A stretch of DNA of 64,000 bases from DATKJS01 sp964551995 (lineage in GTDB: Bacteria > Acidobacteriota > Aminicenantia > Aminicenantales > Saccharicenantaceae): positions 29,166 to 93,165 of the forward strand of contig CAZKFD010000012.1 of the NCBI GenBank assembly GCA_964551995.1. Reading direction: 5' to 3'. Under the pieces are notes generated by a model. The model made no database searches, was not told the DNA's origin, and was given only the letters and a program-made list of their open reading frames with translations. Below, one piece after another: positions 7,571 through 17,573 of the stretch. Position 1 is the first letter of the stretch. Every line of letters starts with the position of its first letter. The position numbers and the translations under genes are program-made.

Positions 7571-10048
7571 ATGGCTGTGACATGCACCCAGTGCGGTCTT
7601 GACAATACCTCCGACTCCCGGTTCTGCCGCGAGTGCGGAGCGCCTCTGACTCCGGCCGGAATTCAGCCATCCCCCGTCACCCGGACGCTCGGAGCGTCGC
7701 AACAGGCGCTCGCCGTAGGTTCGGTCTTCGCGGGTCGTTACGAAATCCGGAAGGAGCTGGGCCGGGGAGGCATGGGAATCGTCTATCAGGCGCAGGACGA
7801 AAAACTCAAGCGCGCCGTGGCCCTCAAGTTCCTTCCTCTGGAGTGGACCTCCGACCCGGAGGCCAAGGACCGTTTCGTCCGGGAGGCTCAGGCCGCGGCC
7901 GCCCTGGACCACCCGAACATCTGCACGGTCCACGAAATCGACGAAGCCCAAGGCCGGATGTTCATCTCCATGGCCTTTGTCGACGGCGAGGACCTGAGAA
8001 CGAGGCTCCGCCGGGGACCCCTCACGGTCGAGGACGCCCTGGGCCTCGGCCTGCAGGTGGCGGAAGGTCTCAGGGAAGCGCACGCCAGGGGCGTCATCCA
8101 CCGGGACATCAAGAGCGCCAACATCATGGTGACGGGGAAAGGCCAGGCGAAAATCATGGACTTCGGCCTGGCCCGGGTCAAGGGGAGCGCCTTGCTGACA
8201 AGAGAGGGCGCGACGATCGGAACCGTGGCCTACATGTCGCCCGAGCAGGCGCGCGGCGGGGAGGTCGACGAGCGAACCGACATCTGGTCCTTCGGGGTTG
8301 TCCTCTATGAAATGCTCACCGGCCGGCTGCCTTTCCAGGGCGAGCACGACCAAGCCGTCATCCACGCCATTTTAAAAGAGCCGCCCCGGCCGATGTCTGG
8401 CCTGAGACCGGGCATCCCCGAGCCCCTGGAACAGGTCGTTGCCAAGGCCCTGGAGAAGAACCCGGACAGAAGATATCATTCGATGGACGAGATGCTCGAC
8501 GACATGAGGTTGCTCTCCGAGGGCATCGAACCGGAGGGCATCAGGATGCGGCGTCGGAGGGAGAAAATTCGAAGGTGGCGGATGGGGATCGCCTATGCCG
8601 GCGCGGCCGCTGTGCTCATCATTGCGTCCCTGATTGCGCTTCGCCTATTCTCGGGGCATGCCAGAGCCATGGACGCCATCGCCGTGCTGCCGATTGAGAA
8701 CCTCACAGGAGACCCCGCGCAGGAATTTTTTGTGGACGGGGTCACCGACGATCTGATCGGGCAACTGTCCCAAATCGAGGCCTTGCGGGTGATTTCACGA
8801 ACCTCCGTAATGAAATACAAGGGTTCGAATAAGCCCGTGCCGGAGATCGCCCGCGAGCTCAAGGTGAAGGCTGTCGTCGAGGGAGCCGTTCATCACGTCG
8901 GCGACAACGTGCGTATCCGGCTGGAATTGATCGATGCCCTCCCCGAAGAGCGCAACCTTTGGACGGAGACGTACGACCGAGCGATGACGAACGTGCTCAT
9001 CATGTACGGTGAAATGGCTCGGTCCATCGCCGGCAAGATCGGGGTCAAGCTGTCCCCAAAGGAACAAACGCGGCTGACAAGCGGGCGCCAGGTCAATGCC
9101 GAGGCTTACCAGGCCTATCTGAGGGGCATGTTCTACTGGTATAAGCTCACGCAGGTCGACCTCGAAAGCGCCGAGCACTATTTCGAGATAGCCCTTGAGA
9201 AAGATCCCAGCTACGCCGGCGCTTACGCGGGCATCGCCGAAGTCTGGGCCGGGCGCCTGCAACAGGGGCTCGTGCCCGCGGTCGAGGCGGTGCCAAAGGC
9301 GAAGGCGGCGGCCGCCAAAGCCTTGGAGCTGGACGACACGCTTGCGGAAGGCCACTATACGTTGGCGGGCATACAGAGCTGGATGGATTGGAATTGGGCG
9401 TCGGGAGAGGCGGAGTATCGGCGGGCCATCGAGCTGAACCCGAACTACGCCGATCCGCGGGCCTATTACTCGCACTTGCTCATGATCCTGAAGCGGCCCG
9501 AAGAAGCGATGGACGAGATCAAGCAGGCCTTGGCGCTGGATCCGCTCAATTCGTTGTTCGAGGCGATTTATGCCATGGACCTGATGTATGCCCGCCGGTA
9601 TGACGAAGCGATTGCCCTCCTTCGTAAAACACTTGAGGGTTCACCGCACGATCTCGTTGCGCTGTCGACGCTGCGGTCCGCCTATCACATGAAAAAGATG
9701 TATCCGGAGGCGCTGGAAATCTGGAAAAAGTCGTACGCCGAGAGGAATGACCTCAAAGCCGAGGAGGCCCTCGCACGCGGCTTTGTGGAAGCCGGCTACC
9801 AGGGAGCCCTGCGTCGGGTTGCGGAGACCCTGATCGCGCGCTCCCGGACGTCCTATGTTACGCCCTGGCAGATCGGAACGCTCTACACCCGGGCCGGAAT
9901 GCCCAAGGAAGCCCTCGAATGGTTGGAGAAGGCCTACCGGGCGCACGACCCGAACATGCCCTACATCAGCGTGGACCCGATCTTCGACGGCCTGCGGAGC
10001 GCGCCCGGGTTCCAGGATCTCCTGCGCCGGATGAACCTGCCGAGGTAG
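7571..10048 (+). CDS. zinc-ribbon Ser/Thr protein kinase with TolB-like and TPR domains
   Basis: An 825-residue protein. Residues 5-23 form a zinc ribbon (CTQCG...CRECG). Residues 57-320 are a Pkn2/Hanks-type kinase with GRGGMG at 64-69, catalytic Lys86, HRD at 177-179, DFG at 197-199 and a SPEQ motif near 233; all catalytic residues are present. A basic stretch and one membrane helix (about 340-360) follow. Next is a TolB/FlgO-like segment beginning IAVLPIENLTGDP (about 370-500), common in enzymes of the CadC/adenylate-cyclase accessory type. TPR repeats run to the C-terminus and end ...FQDLLRRMNLPR. The frame is open much further upstream inside the symporter gene, but ATG 7571 follows AGGGGA and starts the zinc ribbon. 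It is probably an inner-membrane signalling kinase with a periplasmic sensor part; its substrate is unknown. Confidence 0.9.
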   Translation: MAVTCTQCGLDNTSDSRFCRECGAPLTPAGIQPSPVTRTLGASQQALAVGSVFAGRYEIRKELGRGGMGIVYQAQDEKLKRAVALKFLPLEWTSDPEAKDRFVREAQAAAALDHPNICTVHEIDEAQGRMFISMAFVDGEDLRTRLRRGPLTVEDALGLGLQVAEGLREAHARGVIHRDIKSANIMVTGKGQAKIMDFGLARVKGSALLTREGATIGTVAYMSPEQARGGEVDERTDIWSFGVVLYEMLTGRLPFQGEHDQAVIHAILKEPPRPMSGLRPGIPEPLEQVVAKALEKNPDRRYHSMDEMLDDMRLLSEGIEPEGIRMRRRREKIRRWRMGIAYAGAAAVLIIASLIALRLFSGHARAMDAIAVLPIENLTGDPAQEFFVDGVTDDLIGQLSQIEALRVISRTSVMKYKGSNKPVPEIARELKVKAVVEGAVHHVGDNVRIRLELIDALPEERNLWTETYDRAMTNVLIMYGEMARSIAGKIGVKLSPKEQTRLTSGRQVNAEAYQAYLRGMFYWYKLTQVDLESAEHYFEIALEKDPSYAGAYAGIAEVWAGRLQQGLVPAVEAVPKAKAAAAKALELDDTLAEGHYTLAGIQSWMDWNWASGEAEYRRAIELNPNYADPRAYYSHLLMILKRPEEAMDEIKQALALDPLNSLFEAIYAMDLMYARRYDEAIALLRKTLEGSPHDLVALSTLRSAYHMKKMYPEALEIWKKSYAERNDLKAEEALARGFVEAGYQGALRRVAETLIARSRTSYVTPWQIGTLYTRAGMPKEALEWLEKAYRAHDPNMPYISVDPIFDGLRSAPGFQDLLRRMNLPR

Positions 10049-10056
10049 CCGGCGGC

Positions 10057-11631
10057 TCAGAATCCGAACGGGCCGCGCACCGGCGCGTTCTGGTCGAAAT
10101 ACTTCCGCGGCATCTTCTCGTCGCGCATGGCCGCATTGTAGACGAACCAGGCCATGACCGTCGAGGCCTGCATCAAGTCGCCGGCCGAGGCGTGGTCGTA
10201 GACGTCCATGTTCGAGTGGTGGGTCAGCGTATCGTATTCGAGCTCGTCCTGGATGAACTGGAAGCCCGGCAGGCCGACGCCGTCGAAGGACTGGTGGTCC
10301 GTCCCTCCCGTGTTGCGGATCGTCACCGTCGTCGCGCCGAGGTCGTGGAACGGCATCAGCCACTGCTCGAGGACGGGCCCGGCCGCGTTGTTCCCCTGGG
10401 CGTAGATGCCCCTGATCTTGCCGGTGCCGTTGTCGAGGTTGAAGTAGACCGAGAACTTGTCGTATTCCGGCTTCTTCTCCTTCTTCTCGCGGTCGAAGAA
10501 GTGGTTCTTGACGTAACCCCGCGAGCCGAAGAGGCCCAGCTCCTCGCCGCCCCACAGGGCGATGCGGATAGTGCGGCGGGGCTGGACGCCGACCGCCTTC
10601 AGGATCCTCATCGCCTCCATGGCCACGACGCAGCCCGCGCCGTTGTCCGTGGCGCCCGTCGCCGCGTGCCATGAATCCAGATGGCCGCCCAGCATGACGA
10701 GCTCGTCCTTGAGCTTCTTGTCGACGCCGGGCCACTCGCCGATGACGTTGTAGCCCTGGAGGTCGTCGTCTGTAAAGCGGGCCTGGATCTCGATCTCGAG
10801 GGTCACCGGGATCTGCTTCTCCAGGATGCGGACGATCCGGTTGTACTGCTCGACCGAGACGACGACCGACGGCAGGGGCATGGCCGCGTCCTTCGCTTGG
10901 GAGCCGCCGCTCTGGACGAATATCGTCCCATCCTTCCCCCGGCTCGGCTCGAGGAGGACGGCCGCGCCTTCGTCCTTGAGGAACTTGCTCACGGCCTGCT
11001 GGAGCTGCCGGCGGGCCATTAATTCCTGCATGCGGTTGGCGAAGGGAGAGCGGGCGCCCGGCACGGGGGCCGTTTCGAGCTTCTTCAGGTCCTCGTCCGA
11101 GAGCCGCGTCGCGGCCGGATCAAACGAGATCTCGAGCGGCTGCTCGCCCTGGGTGAGGACGATGGCGTCCTTGAGCTTGCCTTTGAACTTCTCCAGCTCT
11201 TCGACCTTGCCCACGGCGACCAGGACGGGGGTCCCCTTGACGAGGCCGTTCGTCCCCGGCGTCCACGCCTTGGGATAGGCGATGAGCGGCATGTATTGAG
11301 GGGCGGTCATAGCGCCGTAGAATTTCTGGAGCTCCCAGCCCCGGCCGAACGGGCCGTAGGCTTCCATCTTGGCATCGGCGAGGCCGATCGTCTTGAGCTG
11401 GCCGACCGCCCACTCCGCCGCCTTCCGGTACTGCGGCGATTCCGCGAGGCGAGGCCCGTAGACGTCGCTGAGATAGCTCAGGCATCCCATCACTTTGGAG
11501 TTTTCGAGCCCTTCCCGGCGGATGCGCTGGACGACGCCGAGATTGAGCCTCTCCTGGGCGCCGACTTGGACGGCGACCAGGAGGACGAGGACCGCGACGG
11601 CGAGCGGGCGCCCGGGGAATTGTCTCTTCAT
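10057..11631 (-). CDS. secreted M28 family zinc peptidase
   Basis: This 524-residue protein has a signal peptide (KRQFPGRPLAVAVLVLLVAV, cleaved near GAQ). A protease-associated-type region precedes the catalytic domain. The metal ligands of M28 aminopeptidases are visible in order: GGHLDSW (His), GATDNGAG (Asp), GGEELGLFGS (Glu pair), YFNLDNGTG (Asp) and LTHHSNMD (His). It should release N-terminal amino acids or dipeptides in the periplasm or outside the cell. GAGGAGG lies five bases before the ATG. The gene is convergent with the kinase and has its own promoter at 11700-11729. With the M14 and tricorn proteins elsewhere in the window it fits a peptide-scavenging lifestyle. Confidence 0.92.
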   Translation of the reverse strand: MKRQFPGRPLAVAVLVLLVAVQVGAQERLNLGVVQRIRREGLENSKVMGCLSYLSDVYGPRLAESPQYRKAAEWAVGQLKTIGLADAKMEAYGPFGRGWELQKFYGAMTAPQYMPLIAYPKAWTPGTNGLVKGTPVLVAVGKVEELEKFKGKLKDAIVLTQGEQPLEISFDPAATRLSDEDLKKLETAPVPGARSPFANRMQELMARRQLQQAVSKFLKDEGAAVLLEPSRGKDGTIFVQSGGSQAKDAAMPLPSVVVSVEQYNRIVRILEKQIPVTLEIEIQARFTDDDLQGYNVIGEWPGVDKKLKDELVMLGGHLDSWHAATGATDNGAGCVVAMEAMRILKAVGVQPRRTIRIALWGGEELGLFGSRGYVKNHFFDREKKEKKPEYDKFSVYFNLDNGTGKIRGIYAQGNNAAGPVLEQWLMPFHDLGATTVTIRNTGGTDHQSFDGVGLPGFQFIQDELEYDTLTHHSNMDVYDHASAGDLMQASTVMAWFVYNAAMRDEKMPRKYFDQNAPVRGPFGF

Positions 11632-11699
11632 GTGCTCCTCCTCGAAAGCGCGTGAGCCGCTTCCGGGCGGTTCCGCGGCGCGCCCCGCGGCTCCGGAGC

Positions 11700-11729
11700 A
11701 CTATATCAGCGTCAGCGCCCCTCTGTCAA
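11700..11729 (-). promoter_or_regulatory. sigma-70-type promoter of the M28 peptidase
   Basis: On the minus strand TTGACA (11724-11729) and TATAGT (11700-11705) are spaced by 18 bases. The promoter overlaps the last codons of the RND pump gene, so the peptidase can be expressed apart from the efflux operon. Confidence 0.65.
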
Positions 11730-14700
11730 CGCGGGCCCGGCCGCCGCGGCCCCGGCCTTTTTCGCGGCCCGCCGCTTCATGAGGTTGTCGAAGACGACGT
11801 AGATGACCGGCGTGACGTAGAGCGTGACGAGCTGGGAGAACAGCAGCCCGCCGACAACGGCCAGGCCGAGCGGCCGCCGCGATTCGGCCCCGGCTCCGAA
11901 GCCGATGGCGATGGGCAGCGTCCCGAGCAGGGCGGCCATGGTCGTCATCATGATCGGGCGGAACCGGATGAGGCAGGCCTCGAAGATTGCGTCCTCGGCC
12001 TTCTTCCCCTCGCCGCGTTCGGCGGCCAGGGCGAAGTCGACCATCATGATGCCGTTTTTCTTGACCAGGCCGACGAGCATGATGACGCCGACGAAGGCGT
12101 AGATGCTGAGCTCGGTCCTGAAGAGGAAGAGCGTCACGAAAGCCCCGAAGCCGGCGAACGGCAGGGCCGAGAGGATCGTCAGCGGGTGGATGAAGCTCTC
12201 GTAGAGGATGCCCAGGATCATGTAGATGACGAGGATCGTCATCAGGAGGAGGAAGCCGAGCCCGCTCATCGAAGACTGGAAAGCCGCCGCCGAGCCCTGG
12301 AAGCTCGTGCTGACGGAGGTCGAAAGCGTCCGCCGGGCCATAAGCGTGATATCGTCAACCGCCGGGCCGAGCGAGACGCCCGGCCGGAGGTTGAAGGAAA
12401 TCGTGACCGCCGGGATCTGGCCCTGGTGGTTGACGGTCAGCGGCCCGATCGTCGGGATGAGGCGCGAGACGGCATCGAGGGGCACGAGCTTCCCGTTCGA
12501 CGACAGGATGTAGAGCTTGCTGAGCTGCGCGGGATCCCTCTGATATTGGGGCTCGAGCTCCATGATGACGTAATACTGGTTGGTCGTGGAGTAGATCGTC
12601 GAGATCTGGCGGTCGCCGTAGCTGTAATACAGCGCGTCCTCGACCTGGTAGGGCGAGACTCCGAGGGCCAGGGCCTTGTCCCGGTCGACATCGATGTTGA
12701 CCTGGGGGTTCTGGAGCTGCATGTCGGTCGTCACGTCCTGGACGAGCGGAAGGGCGCGCATCTGGGCTTCGAAAGCCGACGCGTTGCTGTACAACGTCTT
12801 GACTTCCGGGCTCTGCAGGGTGAACTGGTAGAGGCTCTTGGTGAAGCGCGAGCCGATGGTGATGGGCGGGGGGTTCTGGATGAAGCTGTTGATGCCGGTG
12901 ATACGGAAGAGCTTCGCCCGGAGCTCCTGGGCAACGTCGTCGGCCGAGAGCCGTCGCTCGTTCCGGGGTTTGAGGCGGATGAACAGACGGCCCTGATTGC
13001 TGGCCCCGATGCCGCCGATGGCCGAAACGAAAGAGTCGACGCTCGGGTCGGCTTGGACGATCTCGGCCACAGCCCGCTGGTGGGCGATCATCGCGTCGTA
13101 ACTGATGCCCTGGGCGGCCTCGGTGACGCCGATGAGAAGGCCGGTGTCCTCGCTCGGGAGGAAGCCCTTGGGCAGCTTCATGAAGAGGATGACGGTCACG
13201 AACAGGATGACTGCGGAAAAGACCAGGGTGGCCCGCCGTCGCTTGATGACCCAGGCCAGCGTCTGGCGATAGAAGTTGAGCATGCCCTGGAGGCCTTTTT
13301 CGGAGATGCGGTAGAGGGCGCCGTGCCTTTCCTCCCCAGGCGCCCGAAGGACGCGGCTGGCCATGGCCGGGGTCAGGGTCAGGGAGACGAAGCCGGAGAA
13401 CAGGACGGCCGCGGCGATGGTCACGGCGAACTCATGGAAGAGCCGTCCCAGGATCCCGCCCATGAACAGGATGGGGATGAAGACCGCGGCCAGCGACAGG
13501 GTCATGGACACGATCGTGAAGCCGATCTCCTTCGAGCCCTTGAGAGTGGCCTCCATGACATTTTCCCCCATCTCCTGATGGCGGACGATATTCTCAAGCA
13601 TGACGATGGCGTCGTCGACCAGGAAGCCGATTGAGAGGGTCAGGGCCATGAGCGACAGGTTGTCCAGGCTGTATCCAAGGACATACATGACGGCGAACGT
13701 GCCGACGATCGAGAAGGGCAGGGCCAGGCTGGGAATGATCGTCGCCCGGACGCTCCTCAAGAAGACGAAGATCACGCCGACGACCAGGACGAGAGCGATG
13801 ATGAGGGTGGCCTCGACATCATGGACCGAGGCGTTGATGGACTCGGAGCGGTCGAAAAGGACGTTGAAGTTGACAGAGGCCGGGAGCTGGTTGCGGAACA
13901 TCGGCAGGAGCTTCTTGACCTCCGCGGCCACTTCAACCGTGTTCGTTCCCGGCTGGCGCTGGATGGCGAGGAAGACGGTCCGCTGATGGGACTTGGGCGC
14001 ATAGGCCCAGGCGGCGGTCTTGTCGTTCTGGACGCTGTCGATGACCCGGCCCAGGTCCTTCAGCCGGACCGGGGAGCCGTTCCGATAGGTCACGATGAGC
14101 TCGCGGTATTCCGCGGCGTTATTGAGCTGGCCGTTGGACTCGAGCGTGAAGGACTGGTCGGGCCCGTAGAGGGTGCCGGTCGGGAGATTGACGTTCCCCG
14201 CCTGGACCGCCGTGCTGACCTGGTCGAGCCCGATGCCCCGCGAGGCCAGGGCATCGGGGTTGAGCTGGATGCGGACGGCGTAAGTCTGGGAGCCGTAGAC
14301 CGCCACCTGGGCGACGCCGGGGACCATCGAGATCCGCTGGGCCATCATCGTCTCGGCGTAGTCGTCCAGGGTGTACAGCGGCATGGTGTCCGAGCTCAGG
14401 AGGATGAAGAGGATCGGCGTATTGGCCGGGTTGACTTTCTGATAATACGGCGGCAGGGGCATGTTCTGGGGCAGGTAGCGCCCGGCGTAGTTGATCATCT
14501 CCTGGACGTCCTGGGCCGCCGCGTCCAGGTTCCGGCTCAGGGAAAACTGGAGGGTGATCTGTGTCACGCCGAGCATGTTGGTCGAGGTCATGGAATCGAG
14601 GCCCTGGATCGTCGAGAACTGTTTCTCCAGAGGCGTCGCCACGGTGGCGGCCATGGTCTCGGGGCTCGCCCCGGGGATGCCGGCCGTGACCATGATCGTG

Positions 14701-14828
14701 GGGAAGTCGACGTTCGGCAAGTCGCTCACGGGGAGGAGCCGGAAGCCCATGATCCCGAAGATGAGGAGCGCCGACATCAGCAGCGTCGTCATCACCGGGC
14801 GGCGGACGAAAATTTCCGAGAAGTTCAT
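11712..14828 (-). CDS. RND multidrug efflux permease (HAE1/AcrB type)
   Basis: At 1038 residues this is full length for an AcrB-type pump. It starts MNFSEIFVRRPVMTTLLMSA with the usual first helix. The proton-relay residues are present: the Asp pair in FLVDDAIVMLEN and the Lys in LVKKNGIMMVDFA of the later helix bundle. Two large periplasmic loops separate two sets of six helices. It exports drugs or other hydrophobic compounds in exchange for protons, together with the adaptor and outer-membrane channel encoded just upstream. AGGAGG precedes the ATG, which lies 13 bases after the adaptor stop. The C-terminus ends with an alanine-rich cytoplasmic tail. The substrate cannot be told from sequence. 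Confidence 0.96.
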   Translation of the reverse strand: MNFSEIFVRRPVMTTLLMSALLIFGIMGFRLLPVSDLPNVDFPTIMVTAGIPGASPETMAATVATPLEKQFSTIQGLDSMTSTNMLGVTQITLQFSLSRNLDAAAQDVQEMINYAGRYLPQNMPLPPYYQKVNPANTPILFILLSSDTMPLYTLDDYAETMMAQRISMVPGVAQVAVYGSQTYAVRIQLNPDALASRGIGLDQVSTAVQAGNVNLPTGTLYGPDQSFTLESNGQLNNAAEYRELIVTYRNGSPVRLKDLGRVIDSVQNDKTAAWAYAPKSHQRTVFLAIQRQPGTNTVEVAAEVKKLLPMFRNQLPASVNFNVLFDRSESINASVHDVEATLIIALVLVVGVIFVFLRSVRATIIPSLALPFSIVGTFAVMYVLGYSLDNLSLMALTLSIGFLVDDAIVMLENIVRHQEMGENVMEATLKGSKEIGFTIVSMTLSLAAVFIPILFMGGILGRLFHEFAVTIAAAVLFSGFVSLTLTPAMASRVLRAPGEERHGALYRISEKGLQGMLNFYRQTLAWVIKRRRATLVFSAVILFVTVILFMKLPKGFLPSEDTGLLIGVTEAAQGISYDAMIAHQRAVAEIVQADPSVDSFVSAIGGIGASNQGRLFIRLKPRNERRLSADDVAQELRAKLFRITGINSFIQNPPPITIGSRFTKSLYQFTLQSPEVKTLYSNASAFEAQMRALPLVQDVTTDMQLQNPQVNIDVDRDKALALGVSPYQVEDALYYSYGDRQISTIYSTTNQYYVIMELEPQYQRDPAQLSKLYILSSNGKLVPLDAVSRLIPTIGPLTVNHQGQIPAVTISFNLRPGVSLGPAVDDITLMARRTLSTSVSTSFQGSAAAFQSSMSGLGFLLLMTILVIYMILGILYESFIHPLTILSALPFAGFGAFVTLFLFRTELSIYAFVGVIMLVGLVKKNGIMMVDFALAAERGEGKKAEDAIFEACLIRFRPIMMTTMAALLGTLPIAIGFGAGAESRRPLGLAVVGGLLFSQLVTLYVTPVIYVVFDNLMKRRAAKKAGAAAAGPALTEGR

Positions 14829-14841
14829 GGCGCCTGCCCTC

Positions 14842-15957
14842 CTAGAGGCCGGACTTGATCTCGACCTTGGCCCCGGGCACGAGACGCAGCTGGCCGTCGG
14901 TCACAACCCTCTCCCCCGGCTTCAAACCCCCGGAGATGATGGAGTCCTGGCCGAACGTCCGGCTGACGGTGACCGCTTTCATGTCGACGGTCATGTCCGG
15001 CTTGATGACATAGACGTAGAGGCCATTCTGGCCGGTCTGGACGGCCTGCGACGGGACGACCGTGACCCCCTTTTCGGTGGTCAGCACCAGGCGGACGTTC
15101 AGGAACTCGCCGGGCCACAGGGACTCGTCTGTATTTTCAAAAGTCGCCTTGAGCGTGATCGTCCCAGTGGCCTGGTCGATGGCGTTGTCGACGAAGGTCA
15201 GGATCCCTGAAACCGGAGCCTGCGAGCTTCCGGCCGGCGTGACATCCGTCCGCAGCGGCGCCTCGGCCATATACTTGCGGATCGACGGCAGGTTCTGCTC
15301 GGGGACGGAGAACGTGACATAAATGGGCGACATCTGGTAGATGACGACGGCCGAATTGACGTCGTTGGCCTTGATGATGTTTCCCGCGTCGATGAGGAGG
15401 CTCCCCGTCCGGCCGTCGAGCGGCGAAGAGACGACCGTGTAGCCGAGCTGCAGGCGAGCGTTGGCGACGTTGGCCTCGTCGGCCTTGACCGTGGCCGCCA
15501 ATACGTCCCGATTCGCGACAAGCGCGTCGTATTGCTCCTTGGTCACGTAGTCCTTTGTGACCAGGCCGCCATAGCGGGCCACGTCGGATTGGGCGTTCTC
15601 GAGGAGGGCGCGGTCCTTTTCGAGCAGGGCCTCGGCCTGCTTCAAGGCGATCTCGAAGGGCCGCGGGTCGATCGTGAACAGCCGGGCGCCTTTCTTGACG
15701 TCCTGCCCTTCCTTGAAATACACGCGGGTGACCTCTCCCCCGACCAGGGCCTTCACCGACACGCTCTGGATGGCCTCGACCCGGCCGACCGTCGGAATCT
15801 CGAGCGGCTCGTCCTTCTGAATGGTCTCGGCCGCGTTCACGGGGACACCGGCCATGGCCCGGCCCGCGGCCTTCCCGCCCGACGACGAGCAGGCTGACAT
15901 TCCGATCAGGGCGAAAACGGCAGCGAGTCCGATGAATCTGAAGTGGGAAGCCTTCAT
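14842..15957 (-). CDS. RND efflux periplasmic adaptor (membrane fusion protein)
   Basis: A 371-residue lipoprotein adaptor. The signal peptide ends in a lipobox-like segment (LIGMSACSSSGG). The middle has the HlyD/AcrA layout: a barrel-sandwich segment (VEAIQSVSVKALVGGEV), a helical hairpin with LLEKDRALLENAQSD, the return strand LGYTVVSSPLDGRTG, and a beta-barrel region with VTFSVPEQNLPSIRKYM. It links the inner-membrane pump to the outer-membrane channel. Its ATG overlaps the stop of the channel gene by four bases (ATGA), so the two are translationally coupled. Confidence 0.95.
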   Translation of the reverse strand: MKASHFRFIGLAAVFALIGMSACSSSGGKAAGRAMAGVPVNAAETIQKDEPLEIPTVGRVEAIQSVSVKALVGGEVTRVYFKEGQDVKKGARLFTIDPRPFEIALKQAEALLEKDRALLENAQSDVARYGGLVTKDYVTKEQYDALVANRDVLAATVKADEANVANARLQLGYTVVSSPLDGRTGSLLIDAGNIIKANDVNSAVVIYQMSPIYVTFSVPEQNLPSIRKYMAEAPLRTDVTPAGSSQAPVSGILTFVDNAIDQATGTITLKATFENTDESLWPGEFLNVRLVLTTEKGVTVVPSQAVQTGQNGLYVYVIKPDMTVDMKAVTVSRTFGQDSIISGGLKPGERVVTDGQLRLVPGAKVEIKSGL

Positions 15958-17477
15958 GGCCTGCGATCTCCTTTCTCCGGACTTGAAGCGGGACCGGACT
16001 TGAGGGACGCCTCAGGCGGCTGGAGGGCCCCGGTATCATGCGTGAACTGGACGAGGGCGAGGAACCAGCTGGATTTAGCTTGGACGAGCTGGACCCGCGC
16101 GTTTTCAAGAGCCGCCTCGGCCGCCAGCAGGTCGAGGATGCTGCCGACACCCTCCTTGTAGCGCCCGAGGGCCACGTCATAGGAGGCCTGGGCGCTCTCC
16201 AGCAGGTCCCGCGACGTCCTGATCTGCTGCTCCGAGGTCTTCAGGCCGTAGTAACTCGTCCAGACCTGGAGCTCGATGGCCCGGTTGAGCCCGGTCATCT
16301 CGTCCCGGGCCGCCTCGGCTTTGGCCTTGGCCTCGTTGACCGCGAATTGCTGCAGGCCGAAGAGGAAGGGTAGGTCGACGGAAAGGGAAAGCACATAAAA
16401 GGGGTTCGACCGCGGATTGCCCTCGTAATACATCCGGCCGACCTGTTCCGTCAGCGAGAAGGTCGGGAAAAACGTCGACCGGGCCTTCCGGACGCCCGCC
16501 TCGGCAGCGAGGACCTGGGCCCGCGCGGCCGCGAGGTCCGGCCGGCTGGCCTCCGCTTCCTTGATGCAGAGGTCCACTTGCTTGCTCACAACGTCGAAGG
16601 GGATGCTTTCGGGAAGCGAATCGGCGATCTCGAAGGCCGTGTCGGCCCGGAGCCCCATCGCGCTGGCCAGGGCGCCGTGAAGCGTCTGGATCATCCCGCG
16701 CGTCGTCACGATCTGGAGGTCGATCGTCGAGAGCGCGGTCTTGGCCTGGAGGACGTCGGCGATGGTGGCGACGCCCGACCGGTGCCGCTCGTTCGCGGCG
16801 TCGTAGTTGGCCTGGGCCTCCTTGCGGTTCGCTTCCTGAGCCTCGAGCAGGGCGCGGGCTGACAGGTTTTGATAATAGGCGTCTTCGATCTGGAGGATGA
16901 CGTTCTGGTAGACGGCGTTCTGGGTCCAGTTGGCGGCCTCGAGGGTCCGGCGGGCCGTCTGAACGTCGGCCTCCCGCCCCCCGAAATTGAAGATCAAGAA
17001 GGTCAGGGTGGCCGTGGGCTGCAACATCCTCAGCTTGACGACGTAAAGGCCGCCCAGGTAGGCCATCTTCTCCTTGATGCCGGTGACGTTCAGGTCGACC
17101 TCGGGAAAATACTCGCCCAGGGAGATGCCGACGGCGGCCTGGGCGGCGCGCGCGGCGTTCCAGGCCGCGCGGGTCTGCGGGTTGTTGGACAGGCCCACGT
17201 CGACGATGTCGCTCAGCGTCCAGGCCCGGCCCGACGACTGGAGCTCGGCGGAAACCACGGGGGCGGGCGAAGGCGCCGGGAGGGCCTGCGGTTTGCCGGC
17301 CTGAGCCGGAGGGACCCACGGTTGAGCGGGAGAATCCGCCGTCCGCCCGCCCATCGTGGAGCATGCGGAGAGCGCGGCGACGGCGAAGACGGCCACGGCG
17401 GCTTTCGCCCCGGGCCCGAGGCGGCGAAGGAGCCCGTCCGCAAGACGGGCAGGTTCGAGTCCCGAGTTCGCGGTCAT
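15954..17477 (-). CDS. outer membrane efflux channel (TolC/NodT family lipoprotein)
   Basis: This 507-residue protein has two repeated OEP regions with long helices and interspersed strands, as in TolC-type trimers. The N-terminus has about 27 residues before a hydrophobic core that ends in the lipobox VAALSAC, so it is an outer-membrane lipoprotein of the NodT kind. The start at 17477 is supported by GGAGGT five bases upstream. It is the first gene of the operon channel-adaptor-pump, driven by the promoter at 17574-17602. The DNA for the signal peptide contains a stretch that looks like parts of a tRNA but has the wrong spacing. Confidence 0.93.
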   Translation of the reverse strand: MTANSGLEPARLADGLLRRLGPGAKAAVAVFAVAALSACSTMGGRTADSPAQPWVPPAQAGKPQALPAPSPAPVVSAELQSSGRAWTLSDIVDVGLSNNPQTRAAWNAARAAQAAVGISLGEYFPEVDLNVTGIKEKMAYLGGLYVVKLRMLQPTATLTFLIFNFGGREADVQTARRTLEAANWTQNAVYQNVILQIEDAYYQNLSARALLEAQEANRKEAQANYDAANERHRSGVATIADVLQAKTALSTIDLQIVTTRGMIQTLHGALASAMGLRADTAFEIADSLPESIPFDVVSKQVDLCIKEAEASRPDLAAARAQVLAAEAGVRKARSTFFPTFSLTEQVGRMYYEGNPRSNPFYVLSLSVDLPFLFGLQQFAVNEAKAKAEAARDEMTGLNRAIELQVWTSYYGLKTSEQQIRTSRDLLESAQASYDVALGRYKEGVGSILDLLAAEAALENARVQLVQAKSSWFLALVQFTHDTGALQPPEASLKSGPASSPEKGDRRP

Positions 17478-17573
17478 GCTGAACCTCCCAGCTCAGGGGG
17501 CGGCCGGACCGGCGGCGTCCTTCCCGCTCGCTTGTCCCTTGAGACGCAGGATACGATCGGACATCGTTCAGCT

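Noticed and set aside
17433..17466. tRNA-like stretch (5-bp anticodon-type stem with GCA in the loop, then GGTTCGAGTCC)
   Set aside because: Only four bases separate the hairpin from the TTC of the supposed T-loop, where about ten are needed. The T-stem pairs badly and no acceptor or D-arm is found. The stretch is coding sequence of the outer-membrane channel.
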